Shown one piece after another: positions 9,344 through 17,351 of a DNA stretch of 64,000 bases. The translations under genes and the position numbers were made by a program. Position 1 is the first letter of the stretch. Every line of letters begins with the position of its first letter. This DNA comes from Methylomicrobium sp. wino1 (GTDB lineage Bacteria > Pseudomonadota > Gammaproteobacteria > Methylococcales > Methylomonadaceae). The notes under the pieces were generated by a model. The model made no database searches, was not told the DNA's origin, and worked only from the letters and a program-made list of their open reading frames with translations. The DNA lies in assembly GCF_003932755.1 (NCBI RefSeq), contig NZ_CP024202.1:1798001-1862000 (forward strand), written 5' to 3'.

Positions 9344-9811
9344 ATGAAAGAAAATATTTTTGATGTAATTATGTATCTGTTTGAAAACTATATGGAAGAT
9401 GAGATCGATATCTTACCGGATAACGAGTTGATAAAAACAGAGTTGGAAGAAGCGGGATTCGATCAAATCGAAGTGGTCAAGGCTTTTGATTGGCTCGAAT
9501 CGCTTAGCCTGCAAGGGCAGATTACGCCGACGGTACCGACCGCATTTCGGATTTTTTCCAGTCAGGAACAAGAAAAACTGGATTTGGAGTGCCGTAATTT
9601 TCTGATGTTCATTGAACACAGCGGCATCTTATCGCATGCCAACCGGGAAATCGTAATCGATCGCGCGATGGCATTAGAAAATGAAGAAATTTCACTGGAA
9701 AAATTGAAATGGATCGTACTGATGGTGTTGCTCAGTCAGCCCGACGAGGAAATCGCATTTTCAAGAATGGAGGACATTGTCTATGATCTCATCCCGGCTT
9801 ACTTACACTAA
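9344..9811 (+). CDS. smg: Smg protein (DUF494)
   Basis: Acidic protein of 155 residues of the Smg/DUF494 family, known from its position next to dprA (also called smf) and topA; no biochemical function is established. It begins MKENIFDVIMYLFENYMED and has the family's helical, Asp/Glu-rich N-terminus, with a second helical domain from about residue 75. The start follows an AAGAAG ribosome site. The gene ends 18 bases before topA, so the two are probably co-transcribed. A hairpin pair precedes it and may separate its expression from dprA. Confidence 0.9.
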   Translation: MKENIFDVIMYLFENYMEDEIDILPDNELIKTELEEAGFDQIEVVKAFDWLESLSLQGQITPTVPTAFRIFSSQEQEKLDLECRNFLMFIEHSGILSHANREIVIDRAMALENEEISLEKLKWIVLMVLLSQPDEEIAFSRMEDIVYDLIPAYLH

Positions 9812-9829
9812 TCGCATTTTCCTAACTGA

Positions 9830-12142
9830 ATGAGTAATAATCTCGTTATTGTAGAATCTCCTGCAAAAGCCAAAACCATTGAAAAATATCTCGGCAAGGA
9901 TTTTCACGTGCTGGCCTCTTACGGCCATGTTCGCGACCTGATCCCGAAAGAAGGCGCAGTCGATCCCGAGCATGACTTCGCGATGAAATATGAAATCATC
10001 GATCGGAATCAGCGCCATGTTCAAGCGATAACAAAGGCTGTCAAGCAAGCTCAAGCGCTTTATCTTGCAACCGACCCGGACAGGGAAGGTGAGGCGATCT
10101 CCTGGCATTTATACGAATTGCTCAAGGATAAAAAACTGCTCAAGGATAAGCCGGTTCATCGCGTCGTTTTTCATGAGATCACCAAAAAAGCGGTCACCGA
10201 GGCGATTGCGCATCCGTCCGAACTGTCGATCGATTTGATTAATGCGCAGCAGGCGCGTCGTGCCCTGGATTACTTGGTAGGCTTTAATCTGTCGCCGCTA
10301 TTGTGGAAAAAAATCCGCAGGGGTTTATCGGCAGGACGCGTGCAGAGCCCTGCATTGCGTTTGATCGTCGAACGCGAACTGGAAATCGAGGCATTCAAGA
10401 GCCGGGAATACTGGTCGATCGACGCCGATCTGAGCGCGGATGCTCAAGCCTTTAAGGCCAAATTGACGCAGTTCGACGGTGAAAAAGTCGAGCAGTTTAC
10501 TATCGACAATGAGCAGCGTGCGCTACAGGTCAAGCAAACCTTGCTCGATGCTGCCGATGGTAAACTGCTGGTCGCGAAGGTCGAAAAAAAGCAGCGTAAA
10601 CGTAATCCTGCGCCGCCGTTCATTACTTCGACGTTACAACAAGAAGCCGCGCGTAAACTCGGTTTTACGACTAAGCGCACGATGATGGTCGCGCAGCAGT
10701 TGTACGAAGGCATCGATATCGGTGGTGAGACGGTTGGTTTAATCACCTATATGCGTACCGATTCGGTTAATCTTGCTGCCGAAGCCATCGCCGAAATCCG
10801 CGAATTGATCGCCGAAAAATACGGCGCTAAAAATGTGCCGAAGAGCCCGCGCGAGTACAAGACTAAATCCAAAAACGCCCAAGAAGCGCACGAAGCGATA
10901 CGTCCGACTTCGGCGAGACGTATTCCGGCCGATCTGCAAAAATTTTTGAGCCCCGAACAATTCAAGCTTTACGACTTGATTTGGAAACGTACGATCTCGA
11001 GCCAAATGATTCATGCGACGATTAACACCGTTGCAGTCGATCTGCATTGTGGCAATGAACGTAATGTATTTCGGGCAACCGGATCGGCGATCGCCGATCC
11101 GGGCTTCATGGCCGTGTACCTGGAAGGCAAGGACGATAGTGCGGAAGGCGACGACAAGGAGAATTTTTTACCGTCACTCGAAGAAGGGCGCCCAGTACCG
11201 CTCAATGATATCATCGCCGGCCAGCATTTTACCGAACCGCCGCCGCGCTACAGCGAGGCCAGCTTGGTCAAGGCGCTCGAAGAATTCGGTATCGGTCGAC
11301 CTTCTACTTATGCATCGATCATCTCGACATTGCAAAACCGCGATTATGTCACGTTGGAAAGCAAGCGCTTTTATCCTACCGATGTTGGCCGCATCGTCAA
11401 TAAATTTTTGACCGAGCATTTCAATAAATACGTCGACTATGATTTCACCGCGAACCTCGAAGATGAGCTCGATGCGGTTTCGCGAGGTGAAAAAGACTGG
11501 ATTCCATTGATGCGCTCGTTCTGGGTGCCATTCAATACGCTGATTCATGAAAAAGAAGAAAGCGTACAGCGCAAGGATGTCACGCAAGAGGCGATCGATG
11601 AAAAATGTCCGGAATGCGGCAGTCCTTTGTCGATCAGGCTGGGGCGGAATGGGCGCTTTATCGGGTGTACCAATTATCCGGAGTGTTCTTATACGCGTAA
11701 TTTGAACGAAGACGCCAGTAATGTGTCCGAGCCGGAAGTCGTCGAAGGGCGCGTTTGTCCGAAGTGCGAAGCGCCGTTGGTGATTAAAACCGGGCGCTAC
11801 GGTAAATTCATCGGCTGCAGCGCGTATCCGAAATGCAAACACATCGAGCCGCTCGAAAAACCGGTCGATACCGGTGTCGAGTGCCCGCAATGCAAAAAAG
11901 GCAATTTGCTTAAGCGTAAATCCAGAAACGGCAAGATTTTTTATTCCTGTTCAGAGTATCCGAAATGCAGCTATGCAATCTGGAATGCCCCGGTTCAGGA
12001 AAATTGCCCGGAATGTAATTGGCCTATTTTGACGCTAAAAACCACTAAGCGCCGGGGTACCGAAAAAGTGTGCCCGCAAAAGGAATGTAGCTATGCCACG
12101 CCGTATGAAGGCGATCCCGATGATGTACTAGGACCGAGTTAG
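9830..12142 (+). CDS. topA: DNA topoisomerase I
   Basis: Type IA topoisomerase that relaxes negative supercoils. The 770 residues comprise a TOPRIM domain (LVIVESPAKAKTIEKYL; acidic triad near DPDREGE), the cleavage domain with active Tyr307 in GLITYMRTDS, and four C-terminal zinc-ribbon units (about 590-760). The first three units show paired CPxC and C(x)nYPxC cysteines. The fourth (CPECNWPILTL to KVCPQKECSYA) is a variant. Length is a little below the E. coli enzyme, as expected for forms with a shorter C-terminus. The gene is followed by a hairpin terminator shared with the convergent small gene. Confidence 0.97.
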   Translation: MSNNLVIVESPAKAKTIEKYLGKDFHVLASYGHVRDLIPKEGAVDPEHDFAMKYEIIDRNQRHVQAITKAVKQAQALYLATDPDREGEAISWHLYELLKDKKLLKDKPVHRVVFHEITKKAVTEAIAHPSELSIDLINAQQARRALDYLVGFNLSPLLWKKIRRGLSAGRVQSPALRLIVERELEIEAFKSREYWSIDADLSADAQAFKAKLTQFDGEKVEQFTIDNEQRALQVKQTLLDAADGKLLVAKVEKKQRKRNPAPPFITSTLQQEAARKLGFTTKRTMMVAQQLYEGIDIGGETVGLITYMRTDSVNLAAEAIAEIRELIAEKYGAKNVPKSPREYKTKSKNAQEAHEAIRPTSARRIPADLQKFLSPEQFKLYDLIWKRTISSQMIHATINTVAVDLHCGNERNVFRATGSAIADPGFMAVYLEGKDDSAEGDDKENFLPSLEEGRPVPLNDIIAGQHFTEPPPRYSEASLVKALEEFGIGRPSTYASIISTLQNRDYVTLESKRFYPTDVGRIVNKFLTEHFNKYVDYDFTANLEDELDAVSRGEKDWIPLMRSFWVPFNTLIHEKEESVQRKDVTQEAIDEKCPECGSPLSIRLGRNGRFIGCTNYPECSYTRNLNEDASNVSEPEVVEGRVCPKCEAPLVIKTGRYGKFIGCSAYPKCKHIEPLEKPVDTGVECPQCKKGNLLKRKSRNGKIFYSCSEYPKCSYAIWNAPVQENCPECNWPILTLKTTKRRGTEKVCPQKECSYATPYEGDPDDVLGPS

Positions 12143-12169
12143 CGGGAAGTTAGAGATGTCTCGAAAAAT

Positions 12170-12192
12170 AACCCCTTTGTTCTAAAGGGGTT
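12170..12192. terminator. Bidirectional hairpin terminator after topA
   Basis: Perfect 9-bp stem, AACCCCTTT (12170-12178) and AAAGGGGTT (12184-12192), with loop GTTCT. It lies between topA and the convergent small gene. The T run is better on the minus strand, where the stem is followed by ATTTTT. Confidence 0.75.
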
Positions 12193-12226
12193 GAGTTTGT
12201 TGTATCAAATTAGAATGGATTAAAAG

Positions 12227-12484
12227 TTACATCGCTCTGTTCGGTTTGTTGTGAGTATGAGTCAATGCCGAACGGATGTCGTCCTGCAAAAAGCGTTTTA
12301 ATCCGCGCCCCAGGTTTTTCGCCAATAGGGGCAATGCATGATCTTTGCTCATAAAGATCGATGAAAGTTTACCTTTACGGTATTTCGCTAACGCGTTTCG
12401 CACTGTGTTACAAAGATAGCACTCAGCCCCTTTTGGAAGCGAATCGTCGAGTTCTCTGAGTTTTTTCGGTGTGATTTTATTCAT
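12227..12484 (-). CDS. Small hypothetical protein
   Basis: Basic protein of 85 residues that I do not recognise. A good ribosome site (AGGAGA, seven bases before the ATG) supports translation. The sequence begins MNKITPKKLRELDDSLPKGA and has two cysteines spaced CYLC near residue 24, too few for a zinc site by themselves. It is convergent with topA and shares the hairpin terminator. Codon use resembles neighbouring genes. It sits at the left edge of the accessory stretch that includes the integron remnant, so it may be lineage-specific. Confidence 0.55.
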   Translation of the reverse strand: MNKITPKKLRELDDSLPKGAECYLCNTVRNALAKYRKGKLSSIFMSKDHALPLLAKNLGRGLKRFLQDDIRSALTHTHNKPNRAM

Positions 12485-12720
12485 GGCTTTTCTCCTAAAA
12501 TGAGCGAGAAAACAATAAGAAGCATCGGATGACCGATAGGCCGCCCATCAGTCCCTTGAATGGTTCCATAGTTAATACGGAATGCGAAAAATGTCAAATA
12601 TTTTTTAATGAATATCGCGACTTTTGGAAAAATATGAGGGGATTACGTCCGTCCGGTGCCAAGGGTAATACTAATACAAACCTAATATTTCGATTAACAA
12701 TATAAAATATCAATAAAAAG

Positions 12721-13062
12721 ATGAACGACTTACCTTATTGTCCGCAGTGCAACTCTGAATACACTTATATCGATGGAAGCATGTACATTTGTCCGGAGTG
12801 CGGGCATGAATGGTCGCAAGACTCGGAGGGCGGCAGCGGAAACGAAGACCGTATAATCAAAGACGCCAATGGCAACGTATTGCAAGATGGCGATACGATT
12901 TCGGTGATCAAGGACCTCAAGGTAAAAGGCTCGTCCCTAGTCGTTAAGGTCGGCACAAAGGTCAAAAATATCCGGTTGGTCGATGGCGATCACGACATCG
13001 ATTGTAAAATCGACGGCATAGGCGCGATGAAATTGAAATCGGAATTTGTAAAAAAGGTTTGA
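12721..13062 (+). CDS. yjdM: PhnA/YjdM zinc-ribbon protein
   Basis: Protein of 113 residues of the PhnA (YjdM) family. An N-terminal zinc ribbon (CPQC at about 8-11, CPEC at about 25-28) is followed by the conserved PhnA domain [23 protein letters not shown]. Despite the old name, the family is not needed for phosphonate breakdown and its function is uncertain. The length matches the family. The ATG follows an AT-rich leader and no other gene is close enough for an operon. It lies just outside the integron cassettes. Confidence 0.9.
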   Translation: MNDLPYCPQCNSEYTYIDGSMYICPECGHEWSQDSEGGSGNEDRIIKDANGNVLQDGDTISVIKDLKVKGSSLVVKVGTKVKNIRLVDGDHDIDCKIDGIGAMKLKSEFVKKV

Positions 13063-13170
13063 TCGAACTCATGAATCGAAGGCCGGATTAGCGTAAGCCG
13101 ACATCCTCGCCAAGCACACTCCTCTCCTCCAGGAAATTAGACGCTTTTTCGATCAGATTAGGAGTAGTTG

Positions 13171-13204
13171 GTTATGTTTGAATCACGGCTTAAAGCCGCA
13201 TAAC
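13171..13204. repeat. Possible degenerate attC-like hairpin
   Basis: GTTATG (13171-13176) and CATAAC (13199-13204) flank a perfect short stem CGGCTT-A-AAGCCG (13186-13198). The outer hexamers resemble attC core boxes, and the position is where the toxin-antitoxin cassette should end. The element is much shorter than the two clear sites nearby and may be a remnant or chance. Confidence 0.3.
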
Positions 13205-13266
13205 GTAAAGCTAATCGGGCGACCTGGAAAGATTGCAAAAGACAGGCAATGTACTAAATGCTCAGT

Positions 13267-13537
13267 ATGAAGCACTTTGTTTGGAATTTCGAAAAGAACG
13301 CTCAGTTGATTGCAGAGCGGGGAATGTCATTCGAACGAGTCGTTCATCGAGGGTGTTTTGGATGTGATCAAACATCCGAACCCTTCAAAATACCCTAACC
13401 AGCGCATGTTCATCATAAATATTGAAAATTACGCATATTTGATTCCATTCGTTGAAGATGAAAAACAGATATTTTTGAAAACCATAATCCCAAGTCGTAA
13501 AGCTACAAAACAGTATCTTGAGGTGAATAATGGCTAG
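13267..13537 (+). pseudogene. BrnT-type toxin, frameshifted
   Basis: Encodes a BrnT-family ribonuclease toxin in two frames. The ATG at 13267 starts MKHFVWNFEKNAQLIAERGMSF, the usual N-terminus, but that frame stops at 13398. The next frame carries the rest: IEGVLDVIKHPNPSKYPNQ, the core YAYLIPFVEDE and the conserved end KTIIPSRKATKQYL. Similarity passes from one frame to the other around 13335-13350, so a small deletion or sequencing error is likely. No slippery heptamer is evident. The C-terminus overlaps the antitoxin start by eight bases, the normal layout. If the frameshift is real the toxin is inactive. Confidence 0.8.
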
Positions 13538-13805
13538 CAAACTCGATCAAGAAGAGAAAGATCTGCTTGAATCATATGAAAATGATGAATGGGTTTCAGT
13601 TATGAATCCATCAGATATTGCAGAATATACAGCAGCAGCAAAAAACACATTCAGAAAAGACAAGCGTGTAAATATACGAATGACGGAAATGGATCTTGAG
13701 CTTTTACAAGAAAGGGCATTAATTGAGGGATTGCCTTATCAAGTTCTTATGTCAAGTATTCTACACAAATATGTAACCGGTCGTTTGGTTGAAAAAGGTG
13801 CATAA
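13530..13805 (+). CDS. CopG-type antitoxin of BrnT module
   Basis: Antitoxin of 91 residues, expected to bind the BrnT toxin and repress the shared promoter. The C-terminal half holds a ribbon-helix-helix type segment, RVNIRMTEMDLELLQERALIEGLPYQ, typical of the CopG/BrnA antitoxins. The N-terminus is acidic (QEEKDLLESYENDEW). It overlaps the toxin reading frame by eight bases. It runs opposite to the two neighbouring cassettes and its stop codon lies inside the attC-like repeat, so the module is probably an inverted cassette with its own promoter. Confidence 0.85.
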   Translation: MASKLDQEEKDLLESYENDEWVSVMNPSDIAEYTAAAKNTFRKDKRVNIRMTEMDLELLQERALIEGLPYQVLMSSILHKYVTGRLVEKGA

Positions 13806-13863
13806 CGAATAAGGTTAGATTTTGGTTCGCGTTGCTCACAAAATCTAACCTTATTCGTTATGC
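13800..13863. repeat. Integron attC-like site 2
   Basis: A 64-base recombination site flanked by GCATAAC (13800-13806) and GTTATGC (13857-13863). The arms are perfectly complementary over 26 bases (13799-13824 with 13839-13864) around a 14-base loop. Core boxes match the attC pattern RYYYAAC/GTTRRRY closely. It separates the AbiTii cassette from the toxin-antitoxin cassette. Its near-perfect symmetry, without clear extrahelical bases, is unusual for attC. Confidence 0.7.
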
Positions 13864-13868
13864 ATTGA

Positions 13869-14789
13869 TTATTTGAGCCCGTAATACTTCATTGCGGCTT
13901 CAGTTAGGACTTTTGTTGCCACAGACAACCCAACACCCCAAGCGCCTTCGGCAGCCTTTTTCAGATTACCTGCAACCCAGTTCTTTGCTTTTTCTCCAAA
14001 CGGTTCATCTGCACTAGCTGGTTCTTCCGCTGCCATTAACTCGGCAAGCTCTGTTGCATCTCCTTGCGGTATGCCATTTTTTACAAGGTGTTCTATGAAA
14101 GAAACGTTATCTCTTTCGTTAATGCCTACGGCAATTTGAGCACCGGCACCGCCAGCAACAGCAGTAGATACATTTCCGTAGATTATCTGTTGCGAAATCT
14201 GTTGAACCTGCTCGGTTTCTGCCTTGTTTTTCGTGGATTCGCCGAATGCCACGTGCATTGCTCCAGGAACTGATTTTTCCAGCTCCAAGGTAAGTTCAAG
14301 AATTCGGCTTCTTACTGTTTGTTGGATTTCGTAGAAAGCTGTCAGCGATATTGTTCCTGATACATCATTACACGCATAGCCTTCATATATTTTTCCTTGA
14401 AGTAGTAGAATGAGGTTTGATGCATCAATACCTAAAGTACCGCCATCAGAACTTTTCTTGACCATCTCATCTACAGCGGCAATGCTTTCTCTAACCTCGT
14501 ACTTTGTCCAGCTTGTGCCGGCATGTTTTTCGATTAAGTACGGCGGTATCTGCGCGTTGTTTATTCCTGAGCCAAAAGAACCTGAGAATGTGCCTCGGTA
14601 GGTAACGCCAACAATGCGATAGGAAGGGACTTCAGCATCTTTCGGATAGCCCTCTGATTCATGCTTCACCCATTCTCCAAGGATGTCGCTACCCAACCTT
14701 GCAGCGAGAAGACGTACCTTTAAAAGAATAGAGCCAAGATCTGATCCTTCCTGAACTACGGATTCTTGGATTTGTTGCAACAAGGACAT
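13869..14789 (-). CDS. AbiTii domain protein in integron cassette
   Basis: Protein of 306 residues whose N-terminal half (about 1-180) matches the AbiTii domain, named after a lactococcal abortive-infection protein: MSLLQQIQESVVQEGSDLGS, KVRLLAARLGSDILGEWVKHE and GYPKDAEVPSYRIV. The middle (about 195-225) is Gly/Ala-rich (GNVSTAVAGGAGAQIAVGI), and the C-terminus is an amphipathic helix-rich segment that may contact membranes. The start lies 24 bases after the attC crossover point and the stop only six bases before the next attC, the compact layout of a gene cassette. A phage-defence role is inferred from the domain and context, not shown. Confidence 0.8.
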   Translation of the reverse strand: MSLLQQIQESVVQEGSDLGSILLKVRLLAARLGSDILGEWVKHESEGYPKDAEVPSYRIVGVTYRGTFSGSFGSGINNAQIPPYLIEKHAGTSWTKYEVRESIAAVDEMVKKSSDGGTLGIDASNLILLLQGKIYEGYACNDVSGTISLTAFYEIQQTVRSRILELTLELEKSVPGAMHVAFGESTKNKAETEQVQQISQQIIYGNVSTAVAGGAGAQIAVGINERDNVSFIEHLVKNGIPQGDATELAELMAAEEPASADEPFGEKAKNWVAGNLKKAAEGAWGVGLSVATKVLTEAAMKYYGLK

Positions 14790-14812
14790 ATCAGAGCACC
14801 ATTCGTTCTATT

Positions 14813-14890
14813 GCATAACGCCAGCCATAACCAGACTCAAAAAGCGGAGCGCAGCGCAGCTTTTTGAGTCTGGTTATGGCCTTGTTAGCC
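14813..14890. repeat. Integron attC-like site 1
   Basis: A 78-base site with GCATAAC (14813-14819) and GTTAGCC (14884-14890) as core boxes. Inner arms 14824-14845 and 14859-14880 are perfectly complementary over 22 bases around a 13-base loop; unpaired spacers of four and three bases separate arms from core boxes. The stop codon of the upstream cassette gene (TAA, 14885-14887) lies inside the core box, as is common for attC. Confidence 0.82.
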
Positions 14891-15646
14891 ATCGCTTTGC
14901 TTTTTTCTGTGCGCCAATTCTTCCCGAGCCCAACGCACTTTCGGTACTGACGTTTTTTCTTCGCACCAAGCCAGATACTGAGGGTCGGTTTGATTCCCCG
15001 AGGGATGAGCAACGTGTACCCAACTAAGATTCTCATTTCGATAGGTGGTTGCTTTTACTTGCTTTACGCCTTGGTAGGATTCTGAAAAAGCGCTTTTGCA
15101 CCAAGCTATGAAATCCTTATCGAGGCCGAACAATATAAAACTGCGACCCGAGCGCTCTTTTGAGAGATGGGTGTGAATGCAGTTATTCAAGACTTTCCGA
15201 ACCATGCCCCCAGATGAAGCATCGGCATCAAGAATATCTTTCAATTTGTAGGAATAGCTACCATCGGCTTTTCGAGCACTGATAGAGCATTTGATTATTG
15301 AACCTGACTGGCACTGTTTTTCAGTAGGAAGAAACAATTCATCTGGATTTGACAATACTCGCAGACCGAGGCCCTGAAATAGCCATGGAAAACGCTTACG
15401 CATTCCTTTGAAAGGTATGGATTCGTAAGTTGCTCTGCCCTTCCTTTCCTCAGCCATTGCTTTATTTTGAGTGGCTCCCTTGGAAAAGCCCAACAATCGA
15501 TACTCTGGGTCGGCGGAACCCCAGCTAGCAGGATTATTAATTAGCTGAATTGGCTCTCCATGCCCCCAGCGTTCGAAACCAAGCTCAGAATCATGGCGAG
15601 CAAAGAACTGCTTACAAACTGTGCAGGTTATGTATCCGTGACTCAC
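14885..15646 (-). CDS. First integron cassette, hypothetical protein
   Basis: Protein of 253 residues starting at GTG 15646, 24 bases inside the attI junction; a GGAG site lies about ten bases upstream. The N-terminus has a CTVC pair. The rest contains YRLLGFSKGATQNKAM, FILFGLDKDFIAWCKSAF and WVHVAHPSGNQ. The combination of an early Gly-rich turn and a late HPSG motif is reminiscent of the uracil-DNA glycosylase fold, but this is a weak resemblance. I do not recognise the family with confidence. Being the first cassette, it would have been the most strongly expressed from an integron promoter. The stop lies within attC site 1. Confidence 0.75.
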   Translation of the reverse strand: MSHGYITCTVCKQFFARHDSELGFERWGHGEPIQLINNPASWGSADPEYRLLGFSKGATQNKAMAEERKGRATYESIPFKGMRKRFPWLFQGLGLRVLSNPDELFLPTEKQCQSGSIIKCSISARKADGSYSYKLKDILDADASSGGMVRKVLNNCIHTHLSKERSGRSFILFGLDKDFIAWCKSAFSESYQGVKQVKATTYRNENLSWVHVAHPSGNQTDPQYLAWCEEKTSVPKVRWAREELAHRKKQSDG

Positions 15647-15669
15647 TAGGCTTTTTCTCCGTTTTTATT

Positions 15670-15767
15670 GGCTAACTATAATTAGACATCCTAAATGACG
15701 CAAAATATTGCGTCAAACAGTTGCCTAATCCGGTTTTGAAAATTAAAATCATAAAACTTTCAGTGAG
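15670..15767. other. attI-like junction and intI leader
   Basis: GTTAGCC on the minus strand (15676-15670) marks the probable crossover between attI and the first cassette. The remaining bases up to the integrase start hold a short palindrome GACGCAAAATATTGCGTC (15698-15715), a plausible operator or integrase-binding element. The position, between a plus-strand intI and minus-strand cassettes, is that of attI. Confidence 0.6.
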
Positions 15768-15797
15768 TTGAAAAAACAACCTTTCCTAATAAAAATG

Positions 15798-16171
15798 CAA
15801 AATACGTCAGTGTCGAATTCGGAAAATTCACCGAAATTATTGGATCAAGTACGGGCTAAGATTCGTTTGAAGCATTATAGCATTCGTACCGAACAGGCCT
15901 ATACGGAGTGGATTAAACGCTATATTTTGCATTTCGGCAAGCGCCATCCGCGTGACTTGGGCGCTAGCGAGGTGGGGCTGTTTTGATGCATTTTGCGGTC
16001 AACGGCAAAGTGGCGGCTTCCAAAAAAACGAGGTCAAGTCTTCGATTTATGGTTTTTTACCGATTCCACTCGCGTTAAAAAATGCAATCCAAAAAAATCG
16101 CCTATTTCAGGTCAAAGCGTCTAACGCCGGACGGGTTTTGCAACGCCGTCCGTGCTATTGTTTCACTTTTT
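15798..16171 (+). pseudogene. intI: Integron integrase IntI, decayed
   Basis: Remnant of an integron tyrosine recombinase. The first part is well preserved: SPKLLDQVRAKIRLKHYSIR, TEQAYTEWIKRYILHFGKRH and PRDLGASEV. A one-base loss near 15981 ends that frame at 15986; the next frame continues LMHFAVNGKVAAS and RSSLRFMVFYR, then stops at 16078. A further fragment RSKRLTPDGFCNAVRAIV (from about 16109) resembles the region before the catalytic domain. The catalytic domain with the Arg and Tyr active-site residues is gone. Transcription opposes the cassettes, as expected for an integron. It must be inactive. Confidence 0.88.
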
Positions 16172-16234
16172 AAATCGATATCTCTTTAGATACCGAGCGC
16201 TAATCTCGGTTCGAGAGTCCATAGCCGCTTTCGT

Positions 16235-17278
16235 TTAACAGTATTCAACCTTCGGCTTGCCTTCCGATGATTCGCATGTCCCTATCGAAAACGCTGATTC
16301 GCCGGCTTCCGTCAAAATTTGCAGCGTTGCCGCTTCGTCTTCTTCGGCGACGCAAACGATCATGCCGATGCCGCAATTGAAAGTGGTCAGCATGTCTGCA
16401 TCGGAAACCTTGCCTTGTTGTTGCAGCCAGTCGAAAACTTCCGGGCGTTTCCACGATCCTAATTTGATGTGTGCGGCTGTGCCTTCCGGTAGAACGCGCG
16501 GCAGATTTTCGGTGATGCCGCCGCCGGTGATGTGAGCCAGCGCATGCACCGGTATGGATTCCAGTAATTTCAACAGCGGTTTGACATAGATGCGAGTCGG
16601 CTCCAACAGCGCTTCGCCGAGTGTTTTGCCGTCGAACGGTTCCGACAGCGGTGTGCAGCTGTGCTCAAGAATCTTACGGATCAGCGAATAGCCGTTCGAA
16701 TGCGGTCCGCTGGATGCAATACCGATCAGTTTATCGCCGGCTTTGACCTTGCTGCCGTCGATGATGTTGTTTTTTTCGACGATGCCGACGCAGAATCCGG
16801 CTAAATCGTATTCGCCGTCTGCGTACATGCCGGGCATTTCGGCCGTTTCGCCGCCGACCAATGCGGCTCCGGCCAATTCGCAGCCTTTACCGATGCCTTC
16901 GACGACTGCGGCTGCCGTGTCGACATCGAGTTTTCCGGTGGCGAAATAATCGAGAAAGAATAAAGGTTCCGCGCCTTGAACAATGATATCGTTGACGCAC
17001 ATTGCGACTAAGTCGATCCCGACCGTGTTATGGATGCCGAGATCGATCGCCAGTTTGAGCTTGGTGCCCACTCCGTCGGTCCCAGAAACCAGTATCGGTT
17101 GGCGGTAGCGGTCGAGAGGGAGTTCGAACATCGATCCGAAACCGCCGAGCCCCGCTAATACGCCGGGTATTCGGGTTCTGGCCGCGATCGGTTTGATCCG
17201 TTCGACCAGTGCATTGCCGGCTTCGATATCCACGCCGGCACTCTTATAATTCAAGCCATCTTGATTTTGTGCGCTCAA
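16235..17278 (-). CDS. purM: Phosphoribosylformylglycinamidine cyclo-ligase
   Basis: Catalyses the fifth step of purine biosynthesis, the ATP-dependent closure of FGAM to aminoimidazole ribonucleotide. The 347-residue length is normal for the AIR synthase family. Visible motifs are [41 protein letters not shown] and the C-terminal [16 protein letters not shown]. The start appears to be TTG at 17278 ([21 protein letters not shown]). It is divergent from the DUF2066 gene, a pairing seen in many gammaproteobacteria; purN is not in the window. The integron remnant lies directly downstream. Confidence 0.96.
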   Translation of the reverse strand: MSAQNQDGLNYKSAGVDIEAGNALVERIKPIAARTRIPGVLAGLGGFGSMFELPLDRYRQPILVSGTDGVGTKLKLAIDLGIHNTVGIDLVAMCVNDIIVQGAEPLFFLDYFATGKLDVDTAAAVVEGIGKGCELAGAALVGGETAEMPGMYADGEYDLAGFCVGIVEKNNIIDGSKVKAGDKLIGIASSGPHSNGYSLIRKILEHSCTPLSEPFDGKTLGEALLEPTRIYVKPLLKLLESIPVHALAHITGGGITENLPRVLPEGTAAHIKLGSWKRPEVFDWLQQQGKVSDADMLTTFNCGIGMIVCVAEEDEAATLQILTEAGESAFSIGTCESSEGKPKVEYC

Positions 17279-17351
17279 TGTGATGTTCTCTTAAAGTAAA
17301 AATTTTATTGACCGATATTGTACAAGACATCGTCGGATTTGTGTGAGGGAT

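Noticed and set aside
13799-13864. Reading the perfect inverted repeat as a simple transcription terminator
   Set aside because: It could terminate both convergent genes, but core boxes GCATAAC/GTTATGC, the neighbouring attC site and the intI remnant favour an attC site. Termination may be a side effect.
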